Below, piece after piece: positions 8,940 to 18,688 of a DNA stretch of 20,787 bases; position 1 is the first letter of the stretch, and each line of letters starts with the position of its first letter. The notes under the pieces are model-generated. The model was not told the DNA's origin. It saw only the letters and a program-made list of their open reading frames with translations, and searched no databases. Origin of the DNA: Balamuthia mandrillaris (Eukaryota; Discosea; Longamoebia; Balamuthiidae); contig JAVKOQ010000660.1 in NCBI GenBank assembly GCA_031835245.1, positions 1 through 20,787 on the forward strand, in the 5' to 3' direction. The position numbers were made by a program, and so were the translations under genes.

Positions 8940-9787
8940 ATGATGGCGAGCAAAACAACGACGACGACGAAGAAGAAGAAAGCGACGGAGAAAAAGCCCA
9001 CTTGGTGGTGGAAGTCAGATGATGACTGGGTGGAGTACGACGCCAAGCTGTCCGCGCGACTCGAGAAAGGTGCGCGAGCCCCCTCCTCCCACCCCCTTTT
9101 TTCCAAATAATGAATATTCCAACGTTGGAGGATTGCTCTTATTTTTAAACAATTTTATTTTATTGAATAGGCTATCAGAGCGGTGAGAGCGAAGTTAAAG
9201 TGGTTTGTTGTTTCCTCCTTTTTTTTTGTTCTGTTGTAACGGTCCCGTTGTCTGTTATCCCTTTCCTCTTGCAGGATGACGAGCGGTTCGTCGATTTGGA
9301 AAACTTGTTACAGCGCCGCTATGATGACCGCATGAAGAGAAGAGGTGTTAAACGAGTGCCTCCTCCTATTCTTGATGGTATAGCGCTTCTATCAATTGTT
9401 TCTTTCTTATGTTTTCCTGGCACTCTGTTCTTTCTTTCTTTTGCTGTTTTCTTCCCTCCTTCTTGCTTTCCCCCATTATTTATCTTTTGTGTTCATTCAA
9501 TCTGCAGAAATGGTAGTTTGGTTGATACTGCCGGCCAAGCTGAAGAAGGAGCATGTCACCTTGATCGAAGAGCATGGCGGCCTGATAGCCTCCAACCTCA
9601 ACAAGGGCGTTACCCACGTTGTCTGCCGGCAACGAGACGTGGAAAAGCAGAAGCAGCAGCTGTTGCAGGCCAGGAAGTGGAAGTGCAAGTTGGTTGACGA
9701 GCAATACCTCAACAGCTGCACAGAGAAGTTGGCTATTCTTCCCATCAACGATCACAAGTTGGTGAGTTTGCTTCTTGTTGTGGCTTT

Positions 9788-9830
<43 letters not shown>

Positions 9831-11258
9831 ACATTACTTCCATAAAAAGGATTTGGGAGAAGACGAGGAAGAGGAAGAGGAGGAAGAAGAAGAAGAGGCC
9901 GAAGCATCGTCATCCACTTCAAAGAAACGAAAAATGGACATCGTTAACGACAATGGTGGCTCCTCTTCTAGCAGCACGGCTTCAACTTCGGCATCGAGCC
10001 AAGAGCCCAAACTGAAAAAAGCAAAAAGCGATGCTGCCACCAGCATTCCTTCCCCTGCTGATATTTATTTGCAACCCTCTTGTGTCTTCTCTGGGTACGC
10101 ACTTTATTTCTATTTCTTGTTCTCCTATTTTTTTTCCTTTATTTACTGTAAGCAGACCTTCTCACTATTAACAACTTGATTTTAGTGTAACATCTCAGAA
10201 AGGCTTTGATCCATATCCCTTCATGGTATTCCTCCTCTTTTCCTCTCTTTATCTGTCTCGTTTAAGCTGATTGGCATTGTTTCACTCGGAAACATTACTT
10301 AGTTGACTGTATCAGGACGGACAAACAACGAAGTAACGGGCACCGTCAACTGGCCAACCCTAAACAACACTACAACTAAGTTCCGTGGAAAGGTTGACGG
10401 CGATGAGTTCTCCTTTGAAGAATACGAACTAGTGGTAGGTGATGATGTGGAAGTGCCCAATAGCTACAAAGGCACGCTCGCTTCTGACGGTTCCATGCAT
10501 GGCACCCTCGCCGACAGCCATAACGAGCCAGGGACTTGGAATGCTAAAAACACGTTCCGTCTCGCTGCTCCAAAAGGTCTGCCTGTTCTTTTCTCTTCTT
10601 TCGTTGGATATCCAACCTGACTTTTGTTCTTGGCAAACAGATTTCTTCCGTATTGGATCAGGTTCGCTTGCCAACTTGAGCAACTTGCTTTCATCTCTTT
10701 TCTTACTCCTCTCGTATCCCGCAAATAGAGTGGAAAGGAATCTGTCATGTCCCATTTCCATTTGAATTGAGCGTCACACAGCGCAAGGGCACCAGCTTCA
10801 AAGGCACTATGAGGTGGCCCACTTTGGGAGACAGCAGAACCAAAGTGAAGGGCAGCTTTGCTGACGGCGAGATGAAGCTGGAAGAGTATAAGGTCATCAA
10901 AGGAGAAGATCAAGTTGATGGTACATGCGATCCCTATTCTCTCTCATACTCGTTCACTCTCTCTCTCTCTCCTGGTTTTTAAAACGTTGTTCTCTTCATT
11001 GTTCGTTATCACTTCCTGTCCTCCGTCATCTTTCTTTGTTATGCTTCTTTCTTGTTCTTTTTTCTTATCATACCCGACTAACCACACGCTCTACTTCGCT
11101 TTCTGGGGGTTACAGTGCCAAACTTTTTCACGGCAACAGGCGTAAAAGAGGACGACCAATCCTTCACGGGCAAGCTCACCGGAGAGAGCGCAGGAGGCGG
11201 CGACAGCGAGGGCACCTTCCAGCTTTCTCTCGTGGCACATGCCACCAACCAACAATAA
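8940..11258 (+). CDS. WWE-BRCT protein with a duplicated beta-rich C-terminal domain (putative ADP-ribose reader)
   Basis: Ten exons give 477 residues: 8940-9069, 9171-9202, 9275-9377, 9508-9761, 9850-10094, 10186-10225, 10303-10576, 10641-10661, 10729-10920, 11116-11258. Residues about 21-83 form a WWE domain: Trp22-24, Trp30, Tyr33, Glu42, then FVDLENLLQRRYDDRMKRR. It resembles RNF146, keeping the Gln after DLEN and a downstream Arg that contact iso-ADP-ribose there; the tyrosine just before DLEN is not clearly kept. A BRCT domain follows (about 90-172: MVVWLILPAKL, GGLIASNLNKGVTHVVC, KCKLVDEQYLNSC). Then come an acidic run, a KKRK-type nuclear signal, poly-Ser, and two copies of an unassigned domain (about 255-365 and 372-470) marked by GTxxWPTL, TKxxG, EEY and VPN. 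No catalytic domain is visible. I infer a nuclear poly-ADP-ribose or DNA-damage adaptor. The 21-nt exon 8 is supported by phase and by the repeat alignment. Confidence 0.85.
9790..9828 (+). repeat. (CT)n microsatellite in an intron
   Basis: About 38 bp of CT dinucleotides within the intron between exons 4 and 5 of the WWE-BRCT gene, just before the acceptor. Confidence 0.9.
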
Positions 11259-11432
11259 CCCTTCCTCTCTCTCTCTCTCTCTTTCTCTCTCTGTGTGTGT
11301 CTATTGTTTTGTCTTTATCATTCACAACCAACGAAACAAGGAAGAAAAGAAAGGGAAACAATATCCTGTTTTTGTGTGCATATAACGCTCCAACAGAAAC
11401 AATTAAAAAAAAAAGAATAATATTTAAAGTAA

Positions 11433-11438
11433 AATAAA
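11433..11438 (+). terminator. AATAAA, candidate poly(A) signal of the WWE-BRCT gene
   Basis: It lies in the 216-bp gap to the next gene, only 36 nt before that gene's ATG. If used, transcript end and next promoter are nearly superimposed. Confidence 0.35.
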
Positions 11439-11474
11439 AAATAGAAAAGAAAAGAAAAGAAGATAGAAGAAGAG

Positions 11475-13504
11475 ATGCACACGTTGGCGTTGGACAAGCA
11501 AGAAGCCAAAAAATTAAAGTCGGGCAAGCGGCACCTGCGCTTCTGGAAGAGGGGACAAGGTGGGGGTGGTGGGGGTGGCAAAAAAGGCGGCAAAGGGGCG
11601 AGCGGAGCAGGAGGAGGAGGAGGGGGTCCCACTCGCCAACTGTTTCGCGCAGAGTCACGGCTGATCGGGCTGGCGGACAAGGTCTCTGGCGTGTGGATCT
11701 GCCCCATTGAAGAGCTGCCTGTGTACAAGGACCTTCCTCGCTTGGCCAAGAGGATCACTGTCACGGTGGAGGAGGAGCGAGAGAAAGAAAAGGAAGAGGA
11801 GGAAGAGGAAGAAGAAGAAGAGAATGACGGCACGCTGGTCTTTGATGTTTGGTACCATCCTTCCTTGCCAAAGTCTAGCGAGGACCGCTACGTGTACGTT
11901 GACCTCTTATCTCTTTTTCTCTCCCTGCATGTTTTTTCCCCTGCTTTCAAGGGTTGGTAACGTTACCTATGACAAAACCTCGGCTCAGGGCATCGACGTG
12001 GGGAGAAATGCCACATGCGGGCACGTTGGAGGTGTGCGATGCAGAGGAGGAGGAGAAGCAGCTGCCCGAAGAGGAGAAGCTCGTCGCCAGGACAGGCAGG
12101 GAGAAAGCGGCCACTATCATTCGAGCCAAGCCCTTGGAGCGGTGGACCGAGGAAGACGTTACCACCTGGCTGCAGACCTTTTACTTTGATGAGCTGTACG
12201 GCAAGGAGTTCAAGCAGCTGGGAGTGGATGGGGCGATGCTCGCGCAGATGAAGAGGGACGCTCAACTCGGCAAAACCGCTGAGTGGAAGAGGAAACTGGG
12301 CATGAGCGACCCCAGCCACTGGACTATCTTTGAGGGGGCTGTGCTTAGGCTCTCCAAGACGGCGGTACGAGCCTCTTTTTGTATCTCTCTTGCGCAAGTG
12401 CTTACCTTCTCCTCTCGTTCTCTCATTCTCTTTTCCTCTCTTCGTTCCCTCGTTAACCACTTTTCTGCTGTAGGGATCGAGTGAACCAGAGCCTCCTGGC
12501 CACAAACAAATGAAATGGATCCGTCTTTATGATTTCGAGTCAGAAGAACTAGTGCTATCAACACCGGGAGTAATGGTATATCAAGTGATAGACAGCTCTC
12601 GTTATTTTGTTTTGCGGAGCAAAGCCGTTTCTTCTCCAAAACTGAAGTATAGTCAAGGTGAGGAAGGTTATAACCCTCTAAAAGCCCTAGTTGTTTATAT
12701 TGCTGTATGTCAGATTGTGTGTTTTTGTTAACATGCGTTTGCTTGCAGGCATTCAATTCATCGGTATTGCCTTCGCATTCAGAACGGACAGCGCTGCTTT
12801 CCGCAAGGCCCTAGAGGTCAAGAAGAAAGTCCCCACCATCCAAAATGATGACCTACGAAAATCACTTGGCCGTCTTACAGGTGAGCCTACACTCGTTTTT
12901 ACTTGTTGCTGTTGCTTTTGTTTGTTTTGTTTTCCCCTCTCAAGTTACAGTTTTTGGTTGAGTAAGTTTACTCATTTAAAAAAAATCAGCAAAAGAGATC
13001 GTTAAAGTTGGAGAAGGGGAAGAACAAAAGCATCCACAGTCATGCTTCAGCATCGTTGGAGATATACTGTCTAAAATAGCGCAGCAGTTGGAATCCGAAG
13101 CGACGTATGAGCGTTTGCAAAGCAAGATCAAAGAGCTACACGGTTCCGCTCTCAACGCTGAAATGCAATATTTGGTGGCCGAGCTGATAGAAGAGGTATT
13201 GTGCGGCTGACTCAATATGAGCTCGAAAGGCAAAACTAACATTTTACCTCTACAACACATTTCCCTCTCAAACAAACAAAGGGTGTTGGCATTCATAGCA
13301 AAACAGCTGCCGTGCTGAAAGCAATACACCAAAGCATCATCTTCATTGCCGTTTATGAGATCAAGGCTCGCGTCACAGGAACCGAGTTGATGACACGTGA
13401 TGTGAGTACGGCGGAAGGATGGAGGATCAGTATTCATATCTCTCAAGATAGCGTTACTGTGACTCATTACCGGCGAGAGCAGGCACTCGGTAAGTGTTAT
13501 TTAG

Positions 13505-13536
<32 letters not shown>

Positions 13537-13779
13537 CAGAGAAGAGAAGTGTTTTATTTTTTATTTTTTGGTTGACGCTTCTGTGGTGCAGCAACGGCCC
13601 CTCCCAACGAACAGTTTTGGTTTGAGTGGAAGTTGGTGATAGTGTTCGGTAGGGCTATGGAGGAAATCACAGCGGCACATCTGGACATCACGCAGTTACA
13701 CTTTCAACAACCGGTCAACCCTACCTTCCAGGAAAAGGTCTCCAAACTATTGCAACAGGGCAACATGAACGTCTGCTGA
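11475..13779 (+). CDS. SAM-domain protein with a partial NECAP-like PH segment and unassigned C-terminal domain
   Basis: Seven exons give 570 residues: 11475-11893, 11989-12364, 12474-12657, 12749-12880, 12990-13195, 13282-13489, 13592-13779. The N-terminus has a Gly/Lys-rich stretch (about 28-52), an unassigned part and a Glu run (about 100-118). A SAM domain covers about 190-262 (LERWTEEDVTTWLQTF, LGVDGAML, LGMSDPSHW). Next, about 280-350, VIDSSRYFVLRSK and GIQFIGIAFAFRTDSAAFRKAL closely match the second half of the NECAP1 PH-like domain as I recall it (VTDSSRYFVIRI, FIGIGFTDRGDAFDFNVSL). NECAP is an endocytic adaptor, but no obvious first half of its domain precedes this. Residues about 440-570 form a further domain with WRISIHISQDSVTVTHYRRE and FWFEWKLVIVFGRAMEE, which I cannot name. 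An adaptor role is inference. The first intron's acceptor was chosen (CTCAG at 11988) because it alone restores phase with the GTACGT donor. Confidence 0.78.
13507..13534 (+). repeat. (GA)n microsatellite on the sense strand of an intron
   Basis: Short GA run in the last intron of the SAM gene. Other plus-strand introns here have CT on the sense strand. Confidence 0.85.
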
Positions 13780-14602
13780 GCAGGAAAACGCGTGAAGAAC
13801 GAGGAACGAAGGGGAAGAGGAAGTCATGTAAAGAAGAAAAAAAAAGTTGAGTAAACGCGTTTTAACGGAGAAGCTGCTTCTTCTGGGGAAAGCCGAAATC
13901 GGACAATCAGACTCTCTTACCAAACGGCGCGACGATCTGCCCCGCACCTCTTTTTTGGGCCGTTATTGCTCGAGGGTTGTACCCCCTTGAACCGCCCAAT
14001 CCCTTTTAGGCGGAGTTTTCTGAGATCAAGCTCGCGATTTAGGGAGGTTGTTTGGCGCAGGTCGCCTTGCCGCAGCAACTGCCGCGTTTTGGGGCGTTGT
14101 TTTCTCCAGCCCGTTTCGCAGCTCCCTTCAGATCCGATCAAGCTTAACCGTTAAAATCCCATTATGGTAACTATAGGCAATTTAAAAGCCGTTTCATAAT
14201 TCTAATGTTGATATTTGGTATTTTTTCCATTATTTCCTCAATTTATTTGCGGTGGTTGTGGTTATTTATTCTTTGTTTGTTTTTCGGTGCGTGCCGCAGC
14301 GGGTGGTTTGCGGACCCCTTTTTTTTTTGCTGTTGCCTCTCTCTCTTCGCTGACCGCAACGAATAACATTGGCGCATAACTCCTCGTCCCTTAAAACAAA
14401 CAAAAAAAATAAAGAGAAAGAAGCAGCAAAGCAAAAGCCGGTGCAAGTCCCCCTTTTTTTGTTTGCTCAGCCAACTTTTTTTTTTGTTTGTTTTTTGTTC
14501 TTTTTTTTGCATCTCTGGAGACAGCCTATTTTTTTGCTCCTCTTTTTTTTTTCTTCCCCACTCTTTCTCTTAATTTATTTTTTGTAAGTAATCGGCATCA
14601 AG
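13780..14602. other. Intergenic region between the SAM gene and G-beta
   Basis: A 9-bp inverted repeat, AAAACGCGT (13785-13793) and ACGCGTTTT (13855-13863), lies just after the SAM-gene stop, followed by the dyad AGAAGC-T-GCTTCT (13869-13881). From about 13890 to 14160 the DNA is more GC-rich than its surroundings, with a small hairpin CCGCC/GGCGG (13992-13996 with 14009-14013). No gene can be supported in it. From 14160 on it is AT- and T-rich and leads into the G-beta leader. I found no tRNA-like A/B boxes. Confidence 0.5.
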
Positions 14603-16284
14603 ATGGGAGACATTTCGGAGAGGATCCAGTCGGCACGGAAAGATGCCGAGAAAATGAATGAGCAAATCAGGAAGAACCGAGACGAGATGAACGACACATC
14701 ACGTACGATTCTCCGTTTTATTTTTTCAGTTTTTTTTCAGTTTTATTATCGTCTCCTTTTTTTTTTCTCTTTCTCTCGCCTCTCCCTTTCTCTCTTGTTG
14801 TTTTTTTTTTCCTTCTCGCTCGTTCTTCCCCTTTCTCCCCCCAATTTGGCGAGACAACCCACCCCGAAGAAGTGGAGATGAAAAAGGCTAATCAAAAAAA
14901 AAAACATGCGTAAAGCCTGTCAAATTAGTCACACTTGGAAGGGAGGGAGGGGGGAGGGGGGGGGAGGGGGATTTTAATTTCCCCTTTCCCCATCTTGTGT
15001 GTGTTTTTTTATGTTTTTGATTACTTCAATTTGATGGGGTCAAACACGGCCTCCAATCAAAAAAGTAATCCAAGAAAAGGGGCGGCGAAAGAAGAGCAAG
15101 ATTTTTTTAATTTTATTCAAATCGATTGACTAACCCAAATTTTGTTTGTAACCGCCCGCAGTAAAACAATTCACAAAGGACATAGAAACTTTGCCGCGTT
15201 GCACAATGAAAGTAAGAAGGACGCTTAAGGGACACTTGGCAAAGATATACGCAATGCACTGGTCCGAGAACAGGACACATTTGGTGAGCGCCTCCCAAGA
15301 CGGCAAGCTCTTGGTTTGGGACGGTCTCACCACAAACAAGGTCCACGCCATTCCTCTCCGCTCTTCTTGGGTGATGACCTGCGCCTATTCTCCCTCGGGT
15401 GGGTTCGTCGCCTGCGGAGGTCTAGACAACATTTGCTCTGTCTACAACCTTCGAAGCCGAGATAACCCCATCCGAGCTTGCCGAGAATTGAACGCGCACA
15501 CCGGTTATTTGTCTTGTTGCCGCTTCTTCGATGACCGCAACATCGTCACCAGTTCTGGTGATATGACTTGTCTTTTGTGGGATATTGAGGCGGGCACTAA
15601 GGTCACAGAATTTGTCGAACACAACGGAGATGTTATGAGGTTTGATATTCCTTTATGCTTGCTTCCTTTTTTTCCCCCTCTATCTCTCTTTGCCCTCTGT
15701 TTCGCTTCTCTCTTTACTTACATATTTTTCTTTTGTGTAGCGTCTCCATCATTCCAGACAAACAAAACTACTTCATTTCGGGCGCTTGTGACGCCACCGC
15801 CAAACTGTGGGACGTCCGAAGCGGCAAATGCACCCAAACCTTCCAGGGCCACGAGTCCGACATTAACGCCGTTCAATACTTCCCCAACGGTCTCAGCTTC
15901 GGAACAGGCTCCGACGACGCCTCTTGCCGCCTCTTTGATATCCGTTCCGACAGAGAGCTTATGCGCTACACTCATGACAACATCCTTTGCGGCATTACCT
16001 CAGTCGCCTTTTCTAAGAGCGGCCGATACTTCTTTGCTGGCTATGACGACTTCAACTGTAACGTGTGGGATACCCTTAAGGGAGAATGGATTGGTAGCTT
16101 GCAAGCCCATGACAACCGTGTAAGCTGCCTTGGTGTGTCCTCTGATGGTATGGCCCTTTGTACAGGAAGCTGGGATAGTTTGCTCAAGGTTTGTTTCCTC
16201 CATGGACTTCTTTGCCTCTTTTTTTCTCTGGATAGTTACGCTTACTCTTTGTTCTATGCTTTTCCACAACAGATCTGGGCCTAA
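14603..16284 (+). CDS. gpbA: Heterotrimeric G-protein beta subunit (7-blade WD40)
   Basis: Four exons (14603-14702, 15162-15639, 15741-16188, 16273-16284) give 345 residues, close to the family's usual 340. Residues 1-35 form the N-terminal coiled-coil helix that pairs with G-gamma. Then [20 protein letters not shown] opens the propeller. Near-invariant stretches follow: [101 protein letters not shown]-type [16 protein letters not shown] and [10 protein letters not shown]. It ends LLKIWA. G-beta-gamma binds G-alpha under GPCRs and signals to effectors in chemotaxis. The last exon codes only three residues plus stop. The first intron is 459 nt and contains a long G-run tract; its junction aligns gap-free with animal G-beta. 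The symbol follows the Dictyostelium gene and is a guess. Confidence 0.95.
14941..14970 (+). other. G-rich tract with quadruplex potential in G-beta intron 1
   Basis: Thirty bases containing only G and single A interruptions, with at least four runs of three or more G on the sense strand. It is followed by a short C-rich segment. This meets the usual pattern for a G-quadruplex. Confidence 0.7.
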
Positions 16285-17139
16285 ACATTTTGAACTAGTA
16301 GAAAAGGAGGGGGCAATAATAACAAAACAACAAAATGAGCAACCACAAACAAACAGGTAACCATAGAAATATTATTCGTGATTGTAAAATAGCTTCCGCT
16401 GGACGATGAGCGTGACATGCCTCCAACGGCCCCCAAACAGCAACCCCCTTCAATAACCCTTCACGGAGGCAGCGCCACGCTCTATTCACAAAGACCACCA
16501 CCGCCACCAACCCTCTTAATTTTTTAATAATTTTATTCTATTTTTAATATTAGCCTTCCTTGTGCCTCTCCTTACCCTTTCAGCCTTCCAACAAAATGAT
16601 ATTATTATTATTATTATGAAATAAGTTTGCTTTTCTTCCCCCTCGCCCCCTCCTTTGATGGCGTTAGGTCTCCGCCCCCTTTCTTTCACTTGCTCTCTCT
16701 GCCCAGCAAGTGCCCAAAACCAACACCACCCGTATTTTTTGTTTAATTGCATTGCACCAAGCGAAGAGGCAATAATTGGCGCAGCAAAAAGGGGGGAAGG
16801 AAATAAAAAATAAATAGGGGAGGAGAGGTTCGGTAGTCGTCGTTTTTTTTTTCGGCCTTGTCCCCACCAACACCCACCACTCCACGCAACAAGCTTGTTT
16901 GGGGTGGAACGAACGAGGGAAGGAAGGAAGACCACAAAAAAAAAAAAAGTAGAGCGAAGTAGAGGCGGTAAGCAGGAGAAAGGGCTCCAGCTATTCGTGC
17001 GAACAAAAGTGTGTAGTGGTGGCGGCGGCGGTGGTGCAGCGAACGACAGAACCGTTTACCTTTTCGCCACTACGCCTTGTAACAGCTCTTCTGGCCAGAG
17101 AGACCGCCCTGACCACAACAAGCAGCAGCAGGTGCGCGG
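16285..17139. other. Intergenic region between G-beta and the DOCK gene
   Basis: I see no gene here. It holds the G-beta 3' UTR, an (ATT)n run at about 16599-16617, several homopolymer A, T and G runs, and the DOCK promoter and leader. The part nearest the DOCK start (about 17000-17139) is GC-richer, with a GGT/GGC triplet run. Short open frames on both strands lack family resemblance. Confidence 0.5.
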
Positions 17140-18650
17140 ATGTCCAGTGTGACGAAGCAGATCAGACGGCGCTACTCGCGGGGAAGCAGGAAGAGTGGTT
17201 CTTTCGAAGGCATGCCTACCGAACAAGAAACATCGGCCACCGAGAAGAAGAAGAAAGGCCTGGCCAAGAAGAAAGAAGACGCGCTGCCCGCCGAGGTCGT
17301 CGACGCTGTTACCAAGGTTCGCTCTCTCGCTCCATTCTTCTCACAACCACCTGCGTTAACAAATAAAATAGATCCAGGATGGCAAAGATGATGGCCTTAT
17401 GTTTGACTTTGAGAAGTTGGCACAATCGGATGAAGTAAGAAAAGACCCATTGCAAGAAATCTTACGCCTTCCGCCCGATGACGTGGAGGTGGAAACGGTC
17501 CCAAGGGAATGCACAACCACCAAACCAACCGTGCCCGTACGTAGTCTCCTCTCCTTCCACTCTCTTCTTCGAGCAACAACAGCCTTATTTACTCCATGCC
17601 CTGTTTCAAACAATCCAAAGGAGGGAGTTACGGCAAAGGACATGCCGCGCGCCTATCTTCGTGACTGCATCGACTTTTTTTCGAAGGACTGGACGGTAGT
17701 GAAGAGGAAGTACGCCAAAACGGAACTTGACTTTGGTAATGCCGTTGATGCCAAGGCGCTTCGCTCTCTTCCTAAACAGAAATACGAGACCATTGACGCC
17801 AAGGGCAAGGTCACCGCTAAAGGTTCTTTCTCTTTCTCTTTCTCTTTCGTCGTTTCTCTTTCGTCTTTCTCTTTCGTCGTTTCTTTTTCTCTTTTTTCTT
17901 TTTCTCTTTCTCTTTCTCTTTCTCTTTTCTCTCTCTTTCTCTTTCCCTGTTCTCTTTCTCTTTCTCTTTCTCTTTCTCTTTCTCTTTCTCTTTCTCTTTC
18001 TCTTTCTCTTTCTCTTTCTCTTTCTCTTTCTCTTTCTCTTTCTCTTTCTCTTTCTCTTTCTCTTTCTCTTTCTCTTTCTCTTTCTCTTTCTCTTTCTCTT
18101 TCTCTTTCTCTTTCTCTTTCTCTCTCTTTTTCTCTTTCTTTTTCTCTTTCTCTCTCTTTCTCTCTCGTTTGCTCAAATGTTTATATCTCCGTTTTTGGAA
18201 CAAAGCAGGCAAGGGTGCAAAGGCTGAAGAGAAAGGGAAGGAAAAAGAAAAGGTCAAAAAGACACACCGAAGAAGGGGCTCCTCAGTATCTTCTACACCT
18301 AATACTGATGATGAGGGGAGCGGCAGCGAGGTTCGTGCGAAGGAAGATGCAAACAAACCACCAAACCTAAAGCTGCTTGCTGAGTATAACAAGAAGGTAA
18401 CCGATGCCGAAAATGCTGAGGCGAGGGTATGTATACATGTGCTCGCCACAATTGTTCTCTCTCTCTCTCTCTTGTGCACATGGTTATTCACTTTCCTCTC
18501 AGAACAAAACCAGGTTAGGCCTGTTTGACCTCTTCACAAAAGCGCTGACTGAAGGCAATTCTCTGGGCCGCGCACAAGCTACCATTCCGGCCAAACCTTT
18601 CTCCGATGTTCAAAGAGGGTATGTCTTTTGATGACGTTTTGTTGTCTTTA

Positions 18651-18688
<38 letters not shown>

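Noticed and set aside
11952-12189. Splicing the SAM gene to the acceptor at 11951
   Set aside because: With the GTACGT donor it enters a frame that loses the SAM domain and stops. The acceptor at 11988 keeps both sides in frame.
13900-14160. A tRNA or snRNA gene in the GC-richer block
   Set aside because: I found no A/B box pair, cloverleaf, Sm site or family consensus.
17399-18370. A 323-residue open frame through the DOCK exons
   Set aside because: It reads through two introns, including the hexamer repeat. The spliced model gives conserved DOCK sequence on both sides instead.
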